Source: RPQJ01 sp044226195 (lineage in GTDB: Bacteria > Pseudomonadota > Gammaproteobacteria > Steroidobacterales > Steroidobacteraceae). From it: DNA of 64,000 nt. Below are positions 15,469 to 24,286 of the stretch, one piece after another. The number at the start of each line of letters is the position of its first letter. Position 1 is the stretch's first letter. A program made the position numbers and the translations under genes. A model generated the notes under the pieces. It was not told where the DNA came from. It was given only the letters and a program-made list of their open reading frames with translations, and made no database searches. The DNA lies in the NCBI GenBank assembly GCA_044226195.1, contig JBGAHO010000019.1, positions 1 through 64,000 on the forward strand, in the 5' to 3' direction.

Positions 15469-16419
15469 ATGAGACGCCTCGACCGCATCCTCGCCGTGGT
15501 GGACCCCACCGTCGAGACTCAGGCGGGGGTCGCCAAGGCGGCCCGCCTGGCCCGTGCCACCGGTGCCGTCCTCGAACTCATCGTCTGCGATTACGATCCC
15601 GCCCTCGACGGCTGGCCCGTGGCGCAGACGGCCGCGGTTCGCGCGCTGCGCGAGGAACTGCTGGACGAGCGCGGGGAAATGCTCGAAATCCTGGCCGACG
15701 AACTGCGCGCCGGCGGGCTCACGGTCGAGACGCACGTGCGCTGGGGCAACCCGCTGTACCGGGTCATCCTGCGCCGGGTCGAGGAGTCCGAGCCCGATCT
15801 CGTGGTGAAGGACACGCACTACCACTCACTGGTGCGGCGCACGCTGTTCACCAACACCGACTGGAACCTCGTCCGCGCCTGCCCGGCGCCGCTGCTGCTT
15901 GCGCGGGCCGGCGACTGGAGCGCCACCCCGCGGCTGCTGGCGGCCGTCGATCCGGGGCACCTCGCCGACAAGCCCGCGGTCCTCGACCACGATCTGCTGG
16001 ATTTCGCCGACCTGCTGGCCCGCGCCCTCGAGGGCGAGGTCCACGCGCTGCACGCCTTCTTCCCCGCCGCCCTGCTGGCGTTGACCACCGGGCTCGGCGG
16101 CCTGCCGCTCGGCGGCGACACCTCGGTCGAGGAGATCGTCGCGACCGAGCGGCGACGCGTCGAAGGCGGGGTTCGCGAGCTCGCGTCAGCCCATGACGTG
16201 CCACCCGACCGGGTGCACCTCGTGCAGGGCTCGGCCGCCGAGGTGTTGCCCCAGGCCGCGGCCGACCTGCGGGCCGACCTCGTGCTGATGGGGGCCGTGG
16301 CGCGCAGTCGCCTCGAGGAACTGTTCGTCGGCAGCACGGCGGAACGGGTGCTCGATCGCCTGCCGGCGGACGTGGTGGTGGTCAAGCCGCCGCAATTCAC
16401 GCAACAGGTGCCCGGTTGA
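15469..16419 (+). CDS. uspE: tandem universal stress protein, UspE type
   Basis: The 316-residue cytoplasmic protein has two Usp domains, about 1-145 and 155-305, and equals E. coli UspE in length. The first begins R-I-L-A-V-V-D-P and the second L-L-A-A-V-D-P-G. The C-terminal part has the nucleotide-loop-like M-G-A-V-A-R-S ... F-V-G-S-T-A-E. I chose the ATG at 15469, nine bases after GGAGG; an ATG at 15463 is only three bases from it. UspE-type proteins act in stress survival, adhesion and motility; the mechanism is unclear. It diverges from ccoN, a common arrangement where usp genes belong to anaerobic regulons. Confidence 0.88.
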   Translation: MRRLDRILAVVDPTVETQAGVAKAARLARATGAVLELIVCDYDPALDGWPVAQTAAVRALREELLDERGEMLEILADELRAGGLTVETHVRWGNPLYRVILRRVEESEPDLVVKDTHYHSLVRRTLFTNTDWNLVRACPAPLLLARAGDWSATPRLLAAVDPGHLADKPAVLDHDLLDFADLLARALEGEVHALHAFFPAALLALTTGLGGLPLGGDTSVEEIVATERRRVEGGVRELASAHDVPPDRVHLVQGSAAEVLPQAAADLRADLVLMGAVARSRLEELFVGSTAERVLDRLPADVVVVKPPQFTQQVPG

Positions 16420-16501
16420 GTCGGGGTTCACGGACGTAGCCTGCGGCCGGCGTGACCGGTCTCACAGTCCGGCGCGAGGCCCGCCGTATACTCAGGCGGT
16501 C

Positions 16502-18586
16502 ATGTCGTCCGCCCAGGTCCTGCTGATCAGCGCGCGGCCCGTCGACCTCACGCAGGTACGGGCCGCCCTGGAATCGATCCGTGGCCAGCCCTACCGGCTG
16601 GACGCGGCCACTTCGTTGGCGGAAGGCCTGGCGCGCGTCCGGCAGGAGCACGTCGATGCCCTGATCCTGGACTGCAACCTGCCCGACAGCCAGGGCCTGA
16701 CCACGTTCCTGCGCATCCAGCCCAAGGCGACGCAGCTGCCGATCGTGGTGCTGGTCGACGAGTCCGACGAGGAACTCGGGCGCGATGCCACTTCGCGCGG
16801 CGCCCTCGACTACCTGGTGCGCGAGGCGCTCACGCCCCAGCTGCTCGAGAAGACGCTGCGCTACGCCACCGAGCGCACGCACACGCTGCTGGCGCTCAAG
16901 GCGTCCGAGCAGCGCTACCGCGAGCTGTTCCAGAACGTGACGGCCGGCGTCTTCCAGACCACGGCCGACGGCAAGTTCATGGCGGCCAATCCGGCGCTCG
17001 TGCGCATGCTCGGCTACGACACCGAGGACGAGCTGGTCGACCTCGACATCGCCCGCGACGTCTACATGGACCCGGACCATCGCCAGCGCTGGGTCCGCAC
17101 CATGGCCGAGGGCGGCGAGGTGCACAACGCCGAGCTGGTGCTGAAGCGCAGGGACGGCACCAAGATCGTCGTGCTCGAGAACTCGCGCGCGGTGCGCGAC
17201 GACGACGGGCACGTGCTGTTCTACGAAGGCACGCTCACCGACATCACCGCGGCACACGAGCTGTCGCAGCAGCTGTCGTACGACGCCAGCCACGACCCGC
17301 TCACGGGCCTGGTCAACCGCCGCGAGTTCGAGCTGAAGCTGCAGCGCGCGCTCGAGCTGGCGCAGACCACGAACTCGACGCACGCCGTCTGCTACATGGA
17401 CCTGGACCGATTCAAGACGGTCAACGACATCTGCGGCCACGTCGCCGGCGACGAGCTGCTGCGCCAGCTGGGCCACGTGCTGCAGCAGAAAGTGCGCACG
17501 GCCGACATCGTTGCGCGCCTCGGCGGCGACGAATTCGCGGTGCTGCTGCACAACTGCGCGGTCGGCGACGCGCTGCAGGTGTCGCAGAACCTGCTGCGCG
17601 CCGTGCAGCAGTTCGAGTTCATCTGGGGCGCCCACAAGTTCGTGCTGGGGGCCAGCATCGGCGTGGTCGCCGTGCACGCCGGCTTCAAGCGCATCGCGCA
17701 GGTCATGAACGCGGCCGACACCGCGTGCTACGCGGCCAAGGACTCGGGCCGCAACCGGGTGCACGTCTACCAGGAAGAGGAGACCAACCTGCTGCGGCGG
17801 AGCGGCGAACTCGACTGGGTCGCGCGCGCGAAGCGTGCCCTGGCCGAGAACCGGCTGTTCCTCGAGGCGCAGGAGATTCGCCCGCTGGCGGCCGGCACCG
17901 ACGAGAAGCCGCACTACGAGCTGCTGGTCCGCATGCGCGACGAAACCGGCCGCGTCGTGCCGCCCGGCGCTTTCCTGCCGGCCGTCGAACGCTACAACCT
18001 GTCGGTGCATTACGACCGCTGGGTGATCACCGCGGCCATGACCTGGCTCGGGCGCCACCCCGAGATCTTCGAGCGCGCCTCGCGGTTCTTCATCAACCTG
18101 TCGCGGGACTCGATCAACGACCCGGAGACCTTCGGGTTCATCCGCCAGGCGATCGCGGCGGAGAGCGTCGATCCGCGGCACGTGGGGTTCGAGACCGCGG
18201 AGTCCGTGGCCATCGGCAACCTCGGCAAGGCCAACCAGCTCATCGCCGAACTGCGCCGGCTCGGCTGCGCGTTCGGGCTCGACGATTTCGGCAGCGGCGT
18301 CTCGTCGTTCGCCTATCTCAAGGCGCTCGGGGCCGACTTCCTCAAGATCGACGGCATGTTCGTCGGCAACATCCCGCGCGACCGCATCGACCTCACGATG
18401 GTCCGCTCCATCAAGGAGATCGGCCACGTGATGGGCAAGCAGATCATCGCCGAGTCCGTCGAGAGCGATGCCGTGGTCGAGAAGTTGCGCGAGGTCGGCG
18501 TCGATTTCGCCCAGGGCTTCGCCATCGCCGCCCCGCGACCGCTCGACGAGCTGGTCGCCGTCACAGTCGCCGACCTGCTCGGCTGA
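16502..18586 (+). CDS. REC-PAS-GGDEF-EAL cyclic-di-GMP signalling protein
   Basis: The 694-residue cytoplasmic protein has a receiver at 1-120 (phospho-acceptor Asp57), PAS at about 135-250, GGDEF at about 260-425 and EAL at about 435-690. The catalytic GGDEF (341-345) is intact and an inhibitory I-site RxxD (RTAD, 332-335) lies five residues before it, so cyclase activity with feedback is expected. The EAL signature reads ELL at 473-475 rather than EAL, but D-D-F-G (594-597), L-K-I-D (614-617), the Glu of F-E-T-A-E and Q-G-F are present, so phosphodiesterase activity remains possible. It stands 82 bp after uspE with no partner kinase adjacent. Candidate downstream targets in the window are the riboswitch at 35.5 kb and the PilZ-like protein. 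Confidence 0.93.
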   Translation: MSSAQVLLISARPVDLTQVRAALESIRGQPYRLDAATSLAEGLARVRQEHVDALILDCNLPDSQGLTTFLRIQPKATQLPIVVLVDESDEELGRDATSRGALDYLVREALTPQLLEKTLRYATERTHTLLALKASEQRYRELFQNVTAGVFQTTADGKFMAANPALVRMLGYDTEDELVDLDIARDVYMDPDHRQRWVRTMAEGGEVHNAELVLKRRDGTKIVVLENSRAVRDDDGHVLFYEGTLTDITAAHELSQQLSYDASHDPLTGLVNRREFELKLQRALELAQTTNSTHAVCYMDLDRFKTVNDICGHVAGDELLRQLGHVLQQKVRTADIVARLGGDEFAVLLHNCAVGDALQVSQNLLRAVQQFEFIWGAHKFVLGASIGVVAVHAGFKRIAQVMNAADTACYAAKDSGRNRVHVYQEEETNLLRRSGELDWVARAKRALAENRLFLEAQEIRPLAAGTDEKPHYELLVRMRDETGRVVPPGAFLPAVERYNLSVHYDRWVITAAMTWLGRHPEIFERASRFFINLSRDSINDPETFGFIRQAIAAESVDPRHVGFETAESVAIGNLGKANQLIAELRRLGCAFGLDDFGSGVSSFAYLKALGADFLKIDGMFVGNIPRDRIDLTMVRSIKEIGHVMGKQIIAESVESDAVVEKLREVGVDFAQGFAIAAPRPLDELVAVTVADLLG

Positions 18587-18631
18587 AGCCGGAAGCTGCG
18601 CCACCCTCAGGAGACCCGCTTTGAGGTTGTA

Positions 18632-18653
18632 ATTAACTGGCCGATTGATTAAT
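18632..18653. promoter_or_regulatory. candidate TetR operator (ATTAA-N12-TTAAT)
   Basis: An AT-rich inverted repeat stands out against the GC-rich background just before the tetR start (18663). Its location overlaps the expected promoter, as for an autorepressor site. The symmetry is short, so the call is tentative. Confidence 0.4.
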
Positions 18654-18662
18654 ATCTCCCGC

Positions 18663-19349
18663 ATGTCGAATGCACCCCCGTCCACCGCGGCCGCCCCGGC
18701 CCCCCGGACCCGTCGGCCCGGCCGACCTGCGGCCGGCGGTCCGGCCGTGCGTGAAGCGTTGCTCGAAGGGGCGCGCCAGCTCTTCCTCGCCCGGGGCTTC
18801 GCCTCGGTCACCATCCGCGAGATCGCCCGCGCGGCTGGCACCTCGACCGCGGCGATCCACTACCATTTCGGCGACAAGCTCGGCCTGTACCGCGCCATGC
18901 TCGAGGAGGCCATCGCGCCCGTGCTCGAGGCTCTGCAGCGCCTGGCCGCACCCGACCAGGTCGCTCAGGTCGAACTCACCGAGGTCGTCGGCCTGTACCA
19001 GCAGATGCTCGCGCGCAACCCGTGGGTACCGGCGCTGATCGTCCAGGAAGTGCTCGCCGAAGGCGGGCAGTTCCGCGCGCAGTTCATCGAGCACTTCGCC
19101 GGCCGGCTCGCGCCGCTGGTGATCCGGATCATCACGCGCGGGCAGGAGCGCGGCGCCCTGCGAGCGGACGTCGATCCGCGGCTCGCCGCGCTGTCGGCCA
19201 TGAGCCTCACCGTGTTCCCGTTCCTGGCGCTGCCGGTGACGCAGCGCGTGCTCGGGCTCGACATCGCGGGCACCGATCTCGACACGTTGACGACACATAC
19301 GCGCCGCGTGCTGCTCGCGGGCATCGGCGCGCCCGGAGCCGCGGCATGA
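18663..19349 (+). CDS. TetR-family repressor of the adjacent efflux operon
   Basis: The 228-residue protein has an N-terminal TetR DNA-binding domain at about 25-75. The helix-turn-helix is I-R-E-I-A-R-A-A-G-T-S-T-A-A-I-H-Y-H-F-G-D-K. An all-helical ligand-binding domain of the CecR/YbiH (DUF1956-like) type follows. A Pro/Ala-rich leader precedes the domain. A TTG at 18645 could extend it by six residues; the ATG is preferred. Its stop overlaps the next ATG (ATGA), so it is cotranscribed with HlyD, ATPase and permease genes, paralleling E. coli ybiH-ybhGFSR. The inferred role is substrate-responsive repression of its own operon. Confidence 0.88.
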   Translation: MSNAPPSTAAAPAPRTRRPGRPAAGGPAVREALLEGARQLFLARGFASVTIREIARAAGTSTAAIHYHFGDKLGLYRAMLEEAIAPVLEALQRLAAPDQVAQVELTEVVGLYQQMLARNPWVPALIVQEVLAEGGQFRAQFIEHFAGRLAPLVIRIITRGQERGALRADVDPRLAALSAMSLTVFPFLALPVTQRVLGLDIAGTDLDTLTTHTRRVLLAGIGAPGAAA

Positions 19350-20320
19350 ACAGGACACTGTCGATGCGTTGCAGCGCGCTGCTGCTCGCGGGTGCGGCGC
19401 TCGCCGGATGCGGTCACCGTGGCGACGGGCTCGAAGTGCACGGCACGCTCGAGCGCGACCGCCTCGAACTGGTGGCCGAATCGAACGAGCGCATCGTCGA
19501 GATCGCGGTGCACGAAGGCGACCGCGTCGCGGCGGGCGCGGTCCTGCTGCGCCAGGAAGCGGGCACGATGCAGCCACGGCTCGACCAGGCGCGCGCGAGC
19601 GTCACGGAGTCGCAGCGGCGCCTCGAAGAGTTGCAGCACGGCCCGCGTGCGCGGGAGATCGACGAGGCGCGCGCGTCTGCGGCCGGCGCCCAGAGCACCT
19701 ACGACACCGACCGTCGCGAGTTCGAGCGGGTGAAGTCGCTCGTCGAGCGCCGGCTGCTCGCGGAGTCGCAGCTCGACCAGGCCCGCGCCCGACGGGACGC
19801 ATCGGCCGCGGCGCGCGACCAGGCGCAGGCGCAGCTCAAGCTGCTGCTCGAGGGCACGCGGTCGGAGCAGGTGCAGCAGGCACAGGCCGCCGTAGCACGT
19901 GCGCGCGCTGCCCTGGCCGAGCTGGAGACGACGGCCGGGCGCTATGAACTGCGCGCGCCGCGCGCCGGGCGCATCGAGGCGCTGCCCTACAAGCTCGGCG
20001 AGCGGCCGCCAGCCGGCGCACCCGTGGTGGTCATGCTGGCGGACGGCGCGCCGTATGCCCGCGTGTACGTGCCGGAACCGCTGCGCGTGCGCTTCACCGC
20101 CGGACGTCCCATGGAACTGAGCGTCGACGGCGTCGACGGATCGCTGCACGGCACCGTGCGCTACGTGTCGGCGGAAGCGGCGTACACGCCGTACTACGCG
20201 CTGACGCAGAAGGACCGCAGCCGGCTCAGCTATCTCGCGGAGATCACGGTCGACGATCCGCGTGCAGGCGAGTTGCCGGTCGGCGTGCCGGTGCAGGTTC
20301 GCGTGCCGGCCGGCAACTAG
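19346..20320 (+). CDS. HlyD-family periplasmic adaptor (YbhG-like), lipoprotein
   Basis: The 324-residue protein has a lipoprotein signal (lipobox L-A-G-C near residue 23), a biotinyl-lipoyl half motif, then a long Ala/Arg/Glu-rich coiled-coil hairpin (about 75-190), a second lipoyl half (Y-E-L-R-A-P-R-A-G-R-I) and a beta-barrel domain. It bridges the inner-membrane ABC pump encoded next to an outer-membrane channel, which is not encoded here. The assigned start overlaps the tetR stop by ATGA. E. coli YbhG and Pseudomonas homologues function in drug and chloramphenicol export. Substrate cannot be predicted. Confidence 0.88.
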   Translation: MNRTLSMRCSALLLAGAALAGCGHRGDGLEVHGTLERDRLELVAESNERIVEIAVHEGDRVAAGAVLLRQEAGTMQPRLDQARASVTESQRRLEELQHGPRAREIDEARASAAGAQSTYDTDRREFERVKSLVERRLLAESQLDQARARRDASAAARDQAQAQLKLLLEGTRSEQVQQAQAAVARARAALAELETTAGRYELRAPRAGRIEALPYKLGERPPAGAPVVVMLADGAPYARVYVPEPLRVRFTAGRPMELSVDGVDGSLHGTVRYVSAEAAYTPYYALTQKDRSRLSYLAEITVDDPRAGELPVGVPVQVRVPAGN

Positions 20321-20329
20321 GGCCGCATC

Positions 20330-21277
20330 GTGCAATCGCCGGCATCTGCCATCGTTGCGCGCGGGCTGACCCGCGACTTCGGTCGCGTGCGGGCGGTCAA
20401 CGGCGTCGACCTCGACATCGCGCGGGCGCGCATCTACGGATTCCTCGGACCGAACGGTTCCGGCAAGTCGACGACCATCCGCATGCTGTGCGGACTGCTG
20501 CGGCCGACCGCCGGCTCGGTCACGGTGCTCGGCCACGAGATGCCGCGCGACGCCGAGCGCCTGCGCCGCAGCCTCGGCTACATGACGCAGAAGTTCTCGC
20601 TGTGGGACGACCTCACGGTGCGCGAGAACCTCGAGTTCATGGCGCGCATCTTCGGGCTCGACCACGCGCGTCGTCGCGCGCGCATCGACGCGGTGAGCGA
20701 GGAGTTCAACCTGCGCGCGCTGCTCGACCAGCGTGCCGGCACCATGAGCGGCGGCCAGCGGCAGCGCCTCGCGCTGGCCGGGGCCACGCTGCACGAGCCG
20801 GAGCTGCTGCTGCTCGACGAGCCCACCAGCGCCGTCGACCCGCAGAGCCGGCGCGACTTCTGGGAAAGTCTGTTCACGCTGGTCGAACGCGGCGTGACCA
20901 TCCTCGTGTCCACCCACTACATGGACGAAGCCGAGCGCTGTCACCGGCTCGCCATCCTCGCCGAGGGGCGGCTGGTGGCCGAGGGCGAGCCGAAACGCCT
21001 GATGGCGGACATTCCCGCGACCGTGGTCGAGATCGAGGCCGAGGACATCGCGGCGGCGCGGACCGCGTTGCAGGCGGATCCGTCCGTGCGCAGCGTCGCG
21101 CAACTCGGCACGCGGCTGCACGCGCTGCTCGATCCCGCCGTGGCGGATCCGGCCGCGCGGGTAACGGCACGACTGCGTGAAGCTGTCGTGACCGCCGAGG
21201 TCGCGCAGGTGCACGCGAGTCTCGAGGACGTGTTCGTCGCCGCGACCGGCTTCGGCAAGCCGGGGGCGGAGGCCTGA
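20330..21277 (+). CDS. ABC transporter ATP-binding protein (YbhF half-size)
   Basis: The 315-residue protein uses a GTG start nine bases after the adaptor stop. It has Walker A (GPNGSGKST, about 43-51), Q-loop, signature M-S-G-G-Q-R-Q-R-L, Walker B L-L-L-L-D-E-P-T and the H-loop in S-T-H-Y-M-D-E-A. A C-terminal extension of about 80 residues is typical of ABC-2 exporters. E. coli YbhF carries two ATPase domains; here there is only one, so the working pump is expected to contain two copies. It lies between the adaptor and the single permease gene. Confidence 0.93.
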   Translation: MQSPASAIVARGLTRDFGRVRAVNGVDLDIARARIYGFLGPNGSGKSTTIRMLCGLLRPTAGSVTVLGHEMPRDAERLRRSLGYMTQKFSLWDDLTVRENLEFMARIFGLDHARRRARIDAVSEEFNLRALLDQRAGTMSGGQRQRLALAGATLHEPELLLLDEPTSAVDPQSRRDFWESLFTLVERGVTILVSTHYMDEAERCHRLAILAEGRLVAEGEPKRLMADIPATVVEIEAEDIAAARTALQADPSVRSVAQLGTRLHALLDPAVADPAARVTARLREAVVTAEVAQVHASLEDVFVAATGFGKPGAEA

Positions 21278-21280
21278 GCC

Positions 21281-22372
21281 ATGTTCGAGCGCGTGCTCGC
21301 GATCATGCTGAAGGAAGCGCGCCAGCTGTCGCGCGACCGCCTGACCTTCGGGATGATCGTCGGCATCCCGATGATGCAGATGCTGCTGTTCGGCTACGCC
21401 ATCAATTTCGACGTGCGCGACCTGCGCGCCGCGGTGGTCGACGAGGCGCAGACCAGCGGCTCACGCGCGCTGGTGGCCGACCTGCAGGCGAGCGGCGTGA
21501 TCCGCTTCGCCGCACCGAGCGCGAGCGTGGCCGAACTGCGCCGTCGCATGAGCGTCGGCGAGGTCAGCGTGGGTGTCGTGGTGCCGCCGGATTTCGAGCG
21601 TCGTCGCCTCGAGCACGACCGCGCCGCCGTGCAGCTGCTGGTCGACGGTTCGGAGCCGATCATCGACAGCGTGGCGCGCGGCCTCGCGACGGTGCCGCTG
21701 CCCGGGCGCGACGGCCGTTACGCGTCGCGCGTGCAGGCCTACGAGGTGCGTACCGAGTACAACCCGGAGCGACGCACCGCGGTGCAGGTGGTGCCGGCAC
21801 TGATCGGCGTGATCCTCAACATGACCATGGTGATCTTCACGGCCGGGGCCATTGTGCGCGAGCGCGAGCGCGGCAACCTGGAACTGCTGATCACGACGCC
21901 GATCCGCTCGTGGGAGCTGATGGCGGGCAAGCTGCTGCCCTACGTGCTGATCGGGCTGGTGCAGACGACGCTGGTGCTGGTGCTGGGCGCGGTGCTGTTC
22001 GACGTGCCGATCAACGGACGGCTGGTCGACCTGTACGGCGCGGCGGTGCTGTTCATCGCCGCGACGCTGACGCTCGGGCTGGTGGTGTCGACGTTCGCGC
22101 AGACGCAGTTCCAGGCGTTCCAGCTGGCCTTCGCGACGATGCTGCCGTCGATCCTGCTCTCGGGCTTCATGTTCCCGTTCGACGGCATGCCGCCGCTCGC
22201 GCAGTGGATCGCGCAGGTGCTGCCGCTGACGCACTTCGTGGTGATGGTGCGCGGGATCATCCTGCGCGGTGCGGCGCTCAGCGGGCTCTACGTGCCCGCG
22301 GCCAAGCTCGGTGTGTTCCTGCTGGTGGCGCTGGTCGTCGCCACGCTGCGCTTCCACAAGCGCCTGGATTAA
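21281..22372 (+). CDS. ABC-2 type permease (YbhS/YbhR-like)
   Basis: The 363-residue protein has one N-terminal helix (about 25-45), a large periplasmic domain to about 175, and five C-terminal helices, the ABC2_membrane layout. The conserved segment R-E-R-E-R-G-N-L-E-L-L-I-T-T-P is the coupling-helix region contacting the ATPase. E. coli has two paralogous permeases (YbhS and YbhR); only one is encoded here, implying a homodimer. The gene starts three bases after the ATPase stop and is the last gene of the operon, closed by the hairpin at 22388-22436. Confidence 0.93.
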   Translation: MFERVLAIMLKEARQLSRDRLTFGMIVGIPMMQMLLFGYAINFDVRDLRAAVVDEAQTSGSRALVADLQASGVIRFAAPSASVAELRRRMSVGEVSVGVVVPPDFERRRLEHDRAAVQLLVDGSEPIIDSVARGLATVPLPGRDGRYASRVQAYEVRTEYNPERRTAVQVVPALIGVILNMTMVIFTAGAIVRERERGNLELLITTPIRSWELMAGKLLPYVLIGLVQTTLVLVLGAVLFDVPINGRLVDLYGAAVLFIAATLTLGLVVSTFAQTQFQAFQLAFATMLPSILLSGFMFPFDGMPPLAQWIAQVLPLTHFVVMVRGIILRGAALSGLYVPAAKLGVFLLVALVVATLRFHKRLD

Positions 22373-22387
22373 TGCGGACAGATCAAT

Positions 22388-22443
22388 GGGGACATTCCTC
22401 TTTTCTTCGCGAGCGGCGAAAAAGAGGAATGTCCCCTATTTTT
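22388..22443 (+). repeat. REP-like palindrome acting as terminator between permease and phaC
   Basis: A 17-bp perfect inverted repeat (22388-22404 and 22420-22436; core GGGGACATTCCTC / GAGGAATGTCCCC) encloses a nested TTCGC/GCGAA stem. On the plus strand it is followed by TATTTTT, so it can end the efflux operon. Its last base begins the reverse-strand phaC stop codon. The core AGGAATGTCCCC recurs at 34052-34063. Confidence 0.8.
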
Positions 22444-24190
22444 CGAGGACGTATTCGCCGGGGGCGTCGCAGAGCGGCTTCAGGCCCTGCTTCGGCGCGC
22501 CCATCTTCGGCGGGGCGACGCGTGCCTTGCTCGAGTGCTGCTCCAGCCAGGCGGCGAACGTGGGCCACCACGACCCCGCGTGCAGCTCGGCCTTCTCCAT
22601 GTATTTCTCGGGCGACAGCAGGCGCGCACCCGCCTTGGCGTGATGCACGCGATGCCGGCGCTTCGGATGCTGCGGCCCGCTGATGATGCCCGCGTTGTGC
22701 CCGCCGCTCGTGAGGCAGAAGGTGTAGTCCGCCGAGCGCACCAGCCGGCCCACCTTGTAGACGGACTTCCACGGCGCGACGTGGTCGGTCTCGGTGCCGA
22801 CGACGAACATCGGCAGCGTGACGTCCGCGAGGTTGAGCGTCTCGCCGAGCGCGACGTAACGCCCCTCGGCGAGATCGTTGTTCAGGTAGAGCTGGTAGAG
22901 GTAGTCCGTGTGCATGCGGTACGCCATGCGCGTGCCGTCGGCATTCCAGGACATCAGGTCGTTCATGCCGAGCCGCTCGCCCTTGAGGTACGTCGTCACC
23001 GACGGCGCCCACAGCAGGTCGTAGGTGCGCAGCATCTGGAAGGCGCCGCCCATCTGCCGGCTCTCGAGCACGCCTTCCTTCCACATCATCGCCTCGAGCA
23101 TTGCGAGCTGCGCCGGGCTGATGAACACGGACAGCTCGCCCGGCTCGCTGAAATCGGTCTGCGCCGCGAACATCGTCGCCGTCGCGAGACGCTCGTCGTC
23201 ACGGGCCGCGAGCGCCGCGGTCGCGATCGAGAGCAGCGTGCCGCCGATGCAGTAGCCGACGCCGTGCACCTTGCGCTTCGGCACGATGGCGTTGATCGCA
23301 TCGAGCGCGCCGAGCACGCCGAGCGTCAGGTAGTCGTCCATCGTGACGTCGCGGTCCTCGGCGGTCGGGTTCTTCCACGAGATCATGAAGACCGTGTGGC
23401 CGAGGTCGGTCAGGTACTTCACCAGCGAGTTCTTCGGCGAGAGGTCGAGGATGTAGTACTTCATGATCCACGCCGGCACGACCAGCACCGGCTCGGCGAA
23501 CACCGTCGCGGTGGTCGGCGAGTACTGGATCAGTTCCATCAGCCGGTTGCGCAGCACCACCTTGCCCGGGCAGGTGGCGGTCTGCTCGCCCACGCGGTAG
23601 TGCTCGGTGCCCACCGGGCCGAGGCCCTTGAACATGCGCTGCACGTCCTCGGCGAGGTGCTTCGCGCCGCGCACTAGGTTCCGGCCGTTCTCCTGCAGCG
23701 TCTGGTTCACGAGCTGCGGATTGGTCGGCAGGTAGTTGTCCGGGGCCAGCACCTCGAGGCCCTCGCGCACCGTGAAGCCGACGAGGTTCTCGGCGGACTC
23801 GTCGGCACCCGGCACTTCCTTCACGGCCGCGCGCGCCACCTCGGCGGCGGCGAGGAACGACTGCGCCAGCACGTTGAACGGGAATTTCTGCCACGCCGGG
23901 TCGGCGAAGCGCTGGGCATAGGGCGTGCCCTGGGCGGCCGGCGCCGGAGCCTCGCCGCGCAGGGCCGCTCCGGTGAACTGCGCGAGCGCGAGCGACTTCT
24001 GCAGCACGTCGCGGGCGATGGTCGCCTGGCGACCGGGCGCCTTGGCGAGGTGCGAGAGCACGTTGACCCACGCCCCGCCGAAGGCCTGCGGCGACATGCC
24101 CGCGGTCCACTGCCCGAGGGTGGCGAGCATCTGCCGCGATGCATCGTCCGACACCAGCGTCCTGCCCTTGCGTTCGTCGCCTGCCGACAT
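22436..24190 (-). CDS. phaC: class I poly(3-hydroxyalkanoate) synthase
   Basis: The 584-residue cytoplasmic enzyme polymerises 3-hydroxyacyl-CoA on granule surfaces. The catalytic domain has an alpha/beta-hydrolase fold with the lipase-like box G-Y-C-I-G-G; the nucleophile is Cys314. The Asp of T-E-T-D-H-V-A-P-W and His of T-S-G-G-H-N-A-G complete the triad. An N-terminal PhaC_N domain (about 100-270) and length match class I synthases that need no PhaE or PhaR partner. I prefer the ATG at 24190 (GGAG eight bases upstream) over a GTG nine bases earlier. No phaA, phaB or phasin gene is near. The stop codon lies at the edge of the REP-like palindrome. Confidence 0.95.
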   Translation of the reverse strand: MSAGDERKGRTLVSDDASRQMLATLGQWTAGMSPQAFGGAWVNVLSHLAKAPGRQATIARDVLQKSLALAQFTGAALRGEAPAPAAQGTPYAQRFADPAWQKFPFNVLAQSFLAAAEVARAAVKEVPGADESAENLVGFTVREGLEVLAPDNYLPTNPQLVNQTLQENGRNLVRGAKHLAEDVQRMFKGLGPVGTEHYRVGEQTATCPGKVVLRNRLMELIQYSPTTATVFAEPVLVVPAWIMKYYILDLSPKNSLVKYLTDLGHTVFMISWKNPTAEDRDVTMDDYLTLGVLGALDAINAIVPKRKVHGVGYCIGGTLLSIATAALAARDDERLATATMFAAQTDFSEPGELSVFISPAQLAMLEAMMWKEGVLESRQMGGAFQMLRTYDLLWAPSVTTYLKGERLGMNDLMSWNADGTRMAYRMHTDYLYQLYLNNDLAEGRYVALGETLNLADVTLPMFVVGTETDHVAPWKSVYKVGRLVRSADYTFCLTSGGHNAGIISGPQHPKRRHRVHHAKAGARLLSPEKYMEKAELHAGSWWPTFAAWLEQHSSKARVAPPKMGAPKQGLKPLCDAPGEYVLEK

Positions 24191-24286
24191 GGTCGTCACT
24201 CCGTCCGGGAAGGGTTACTGCAGTGCAAAAAATCCGGGCCAGTATAGCCGCGGGGTTCCGACCCGCAAGGCCGGCGCCGGGACTGG

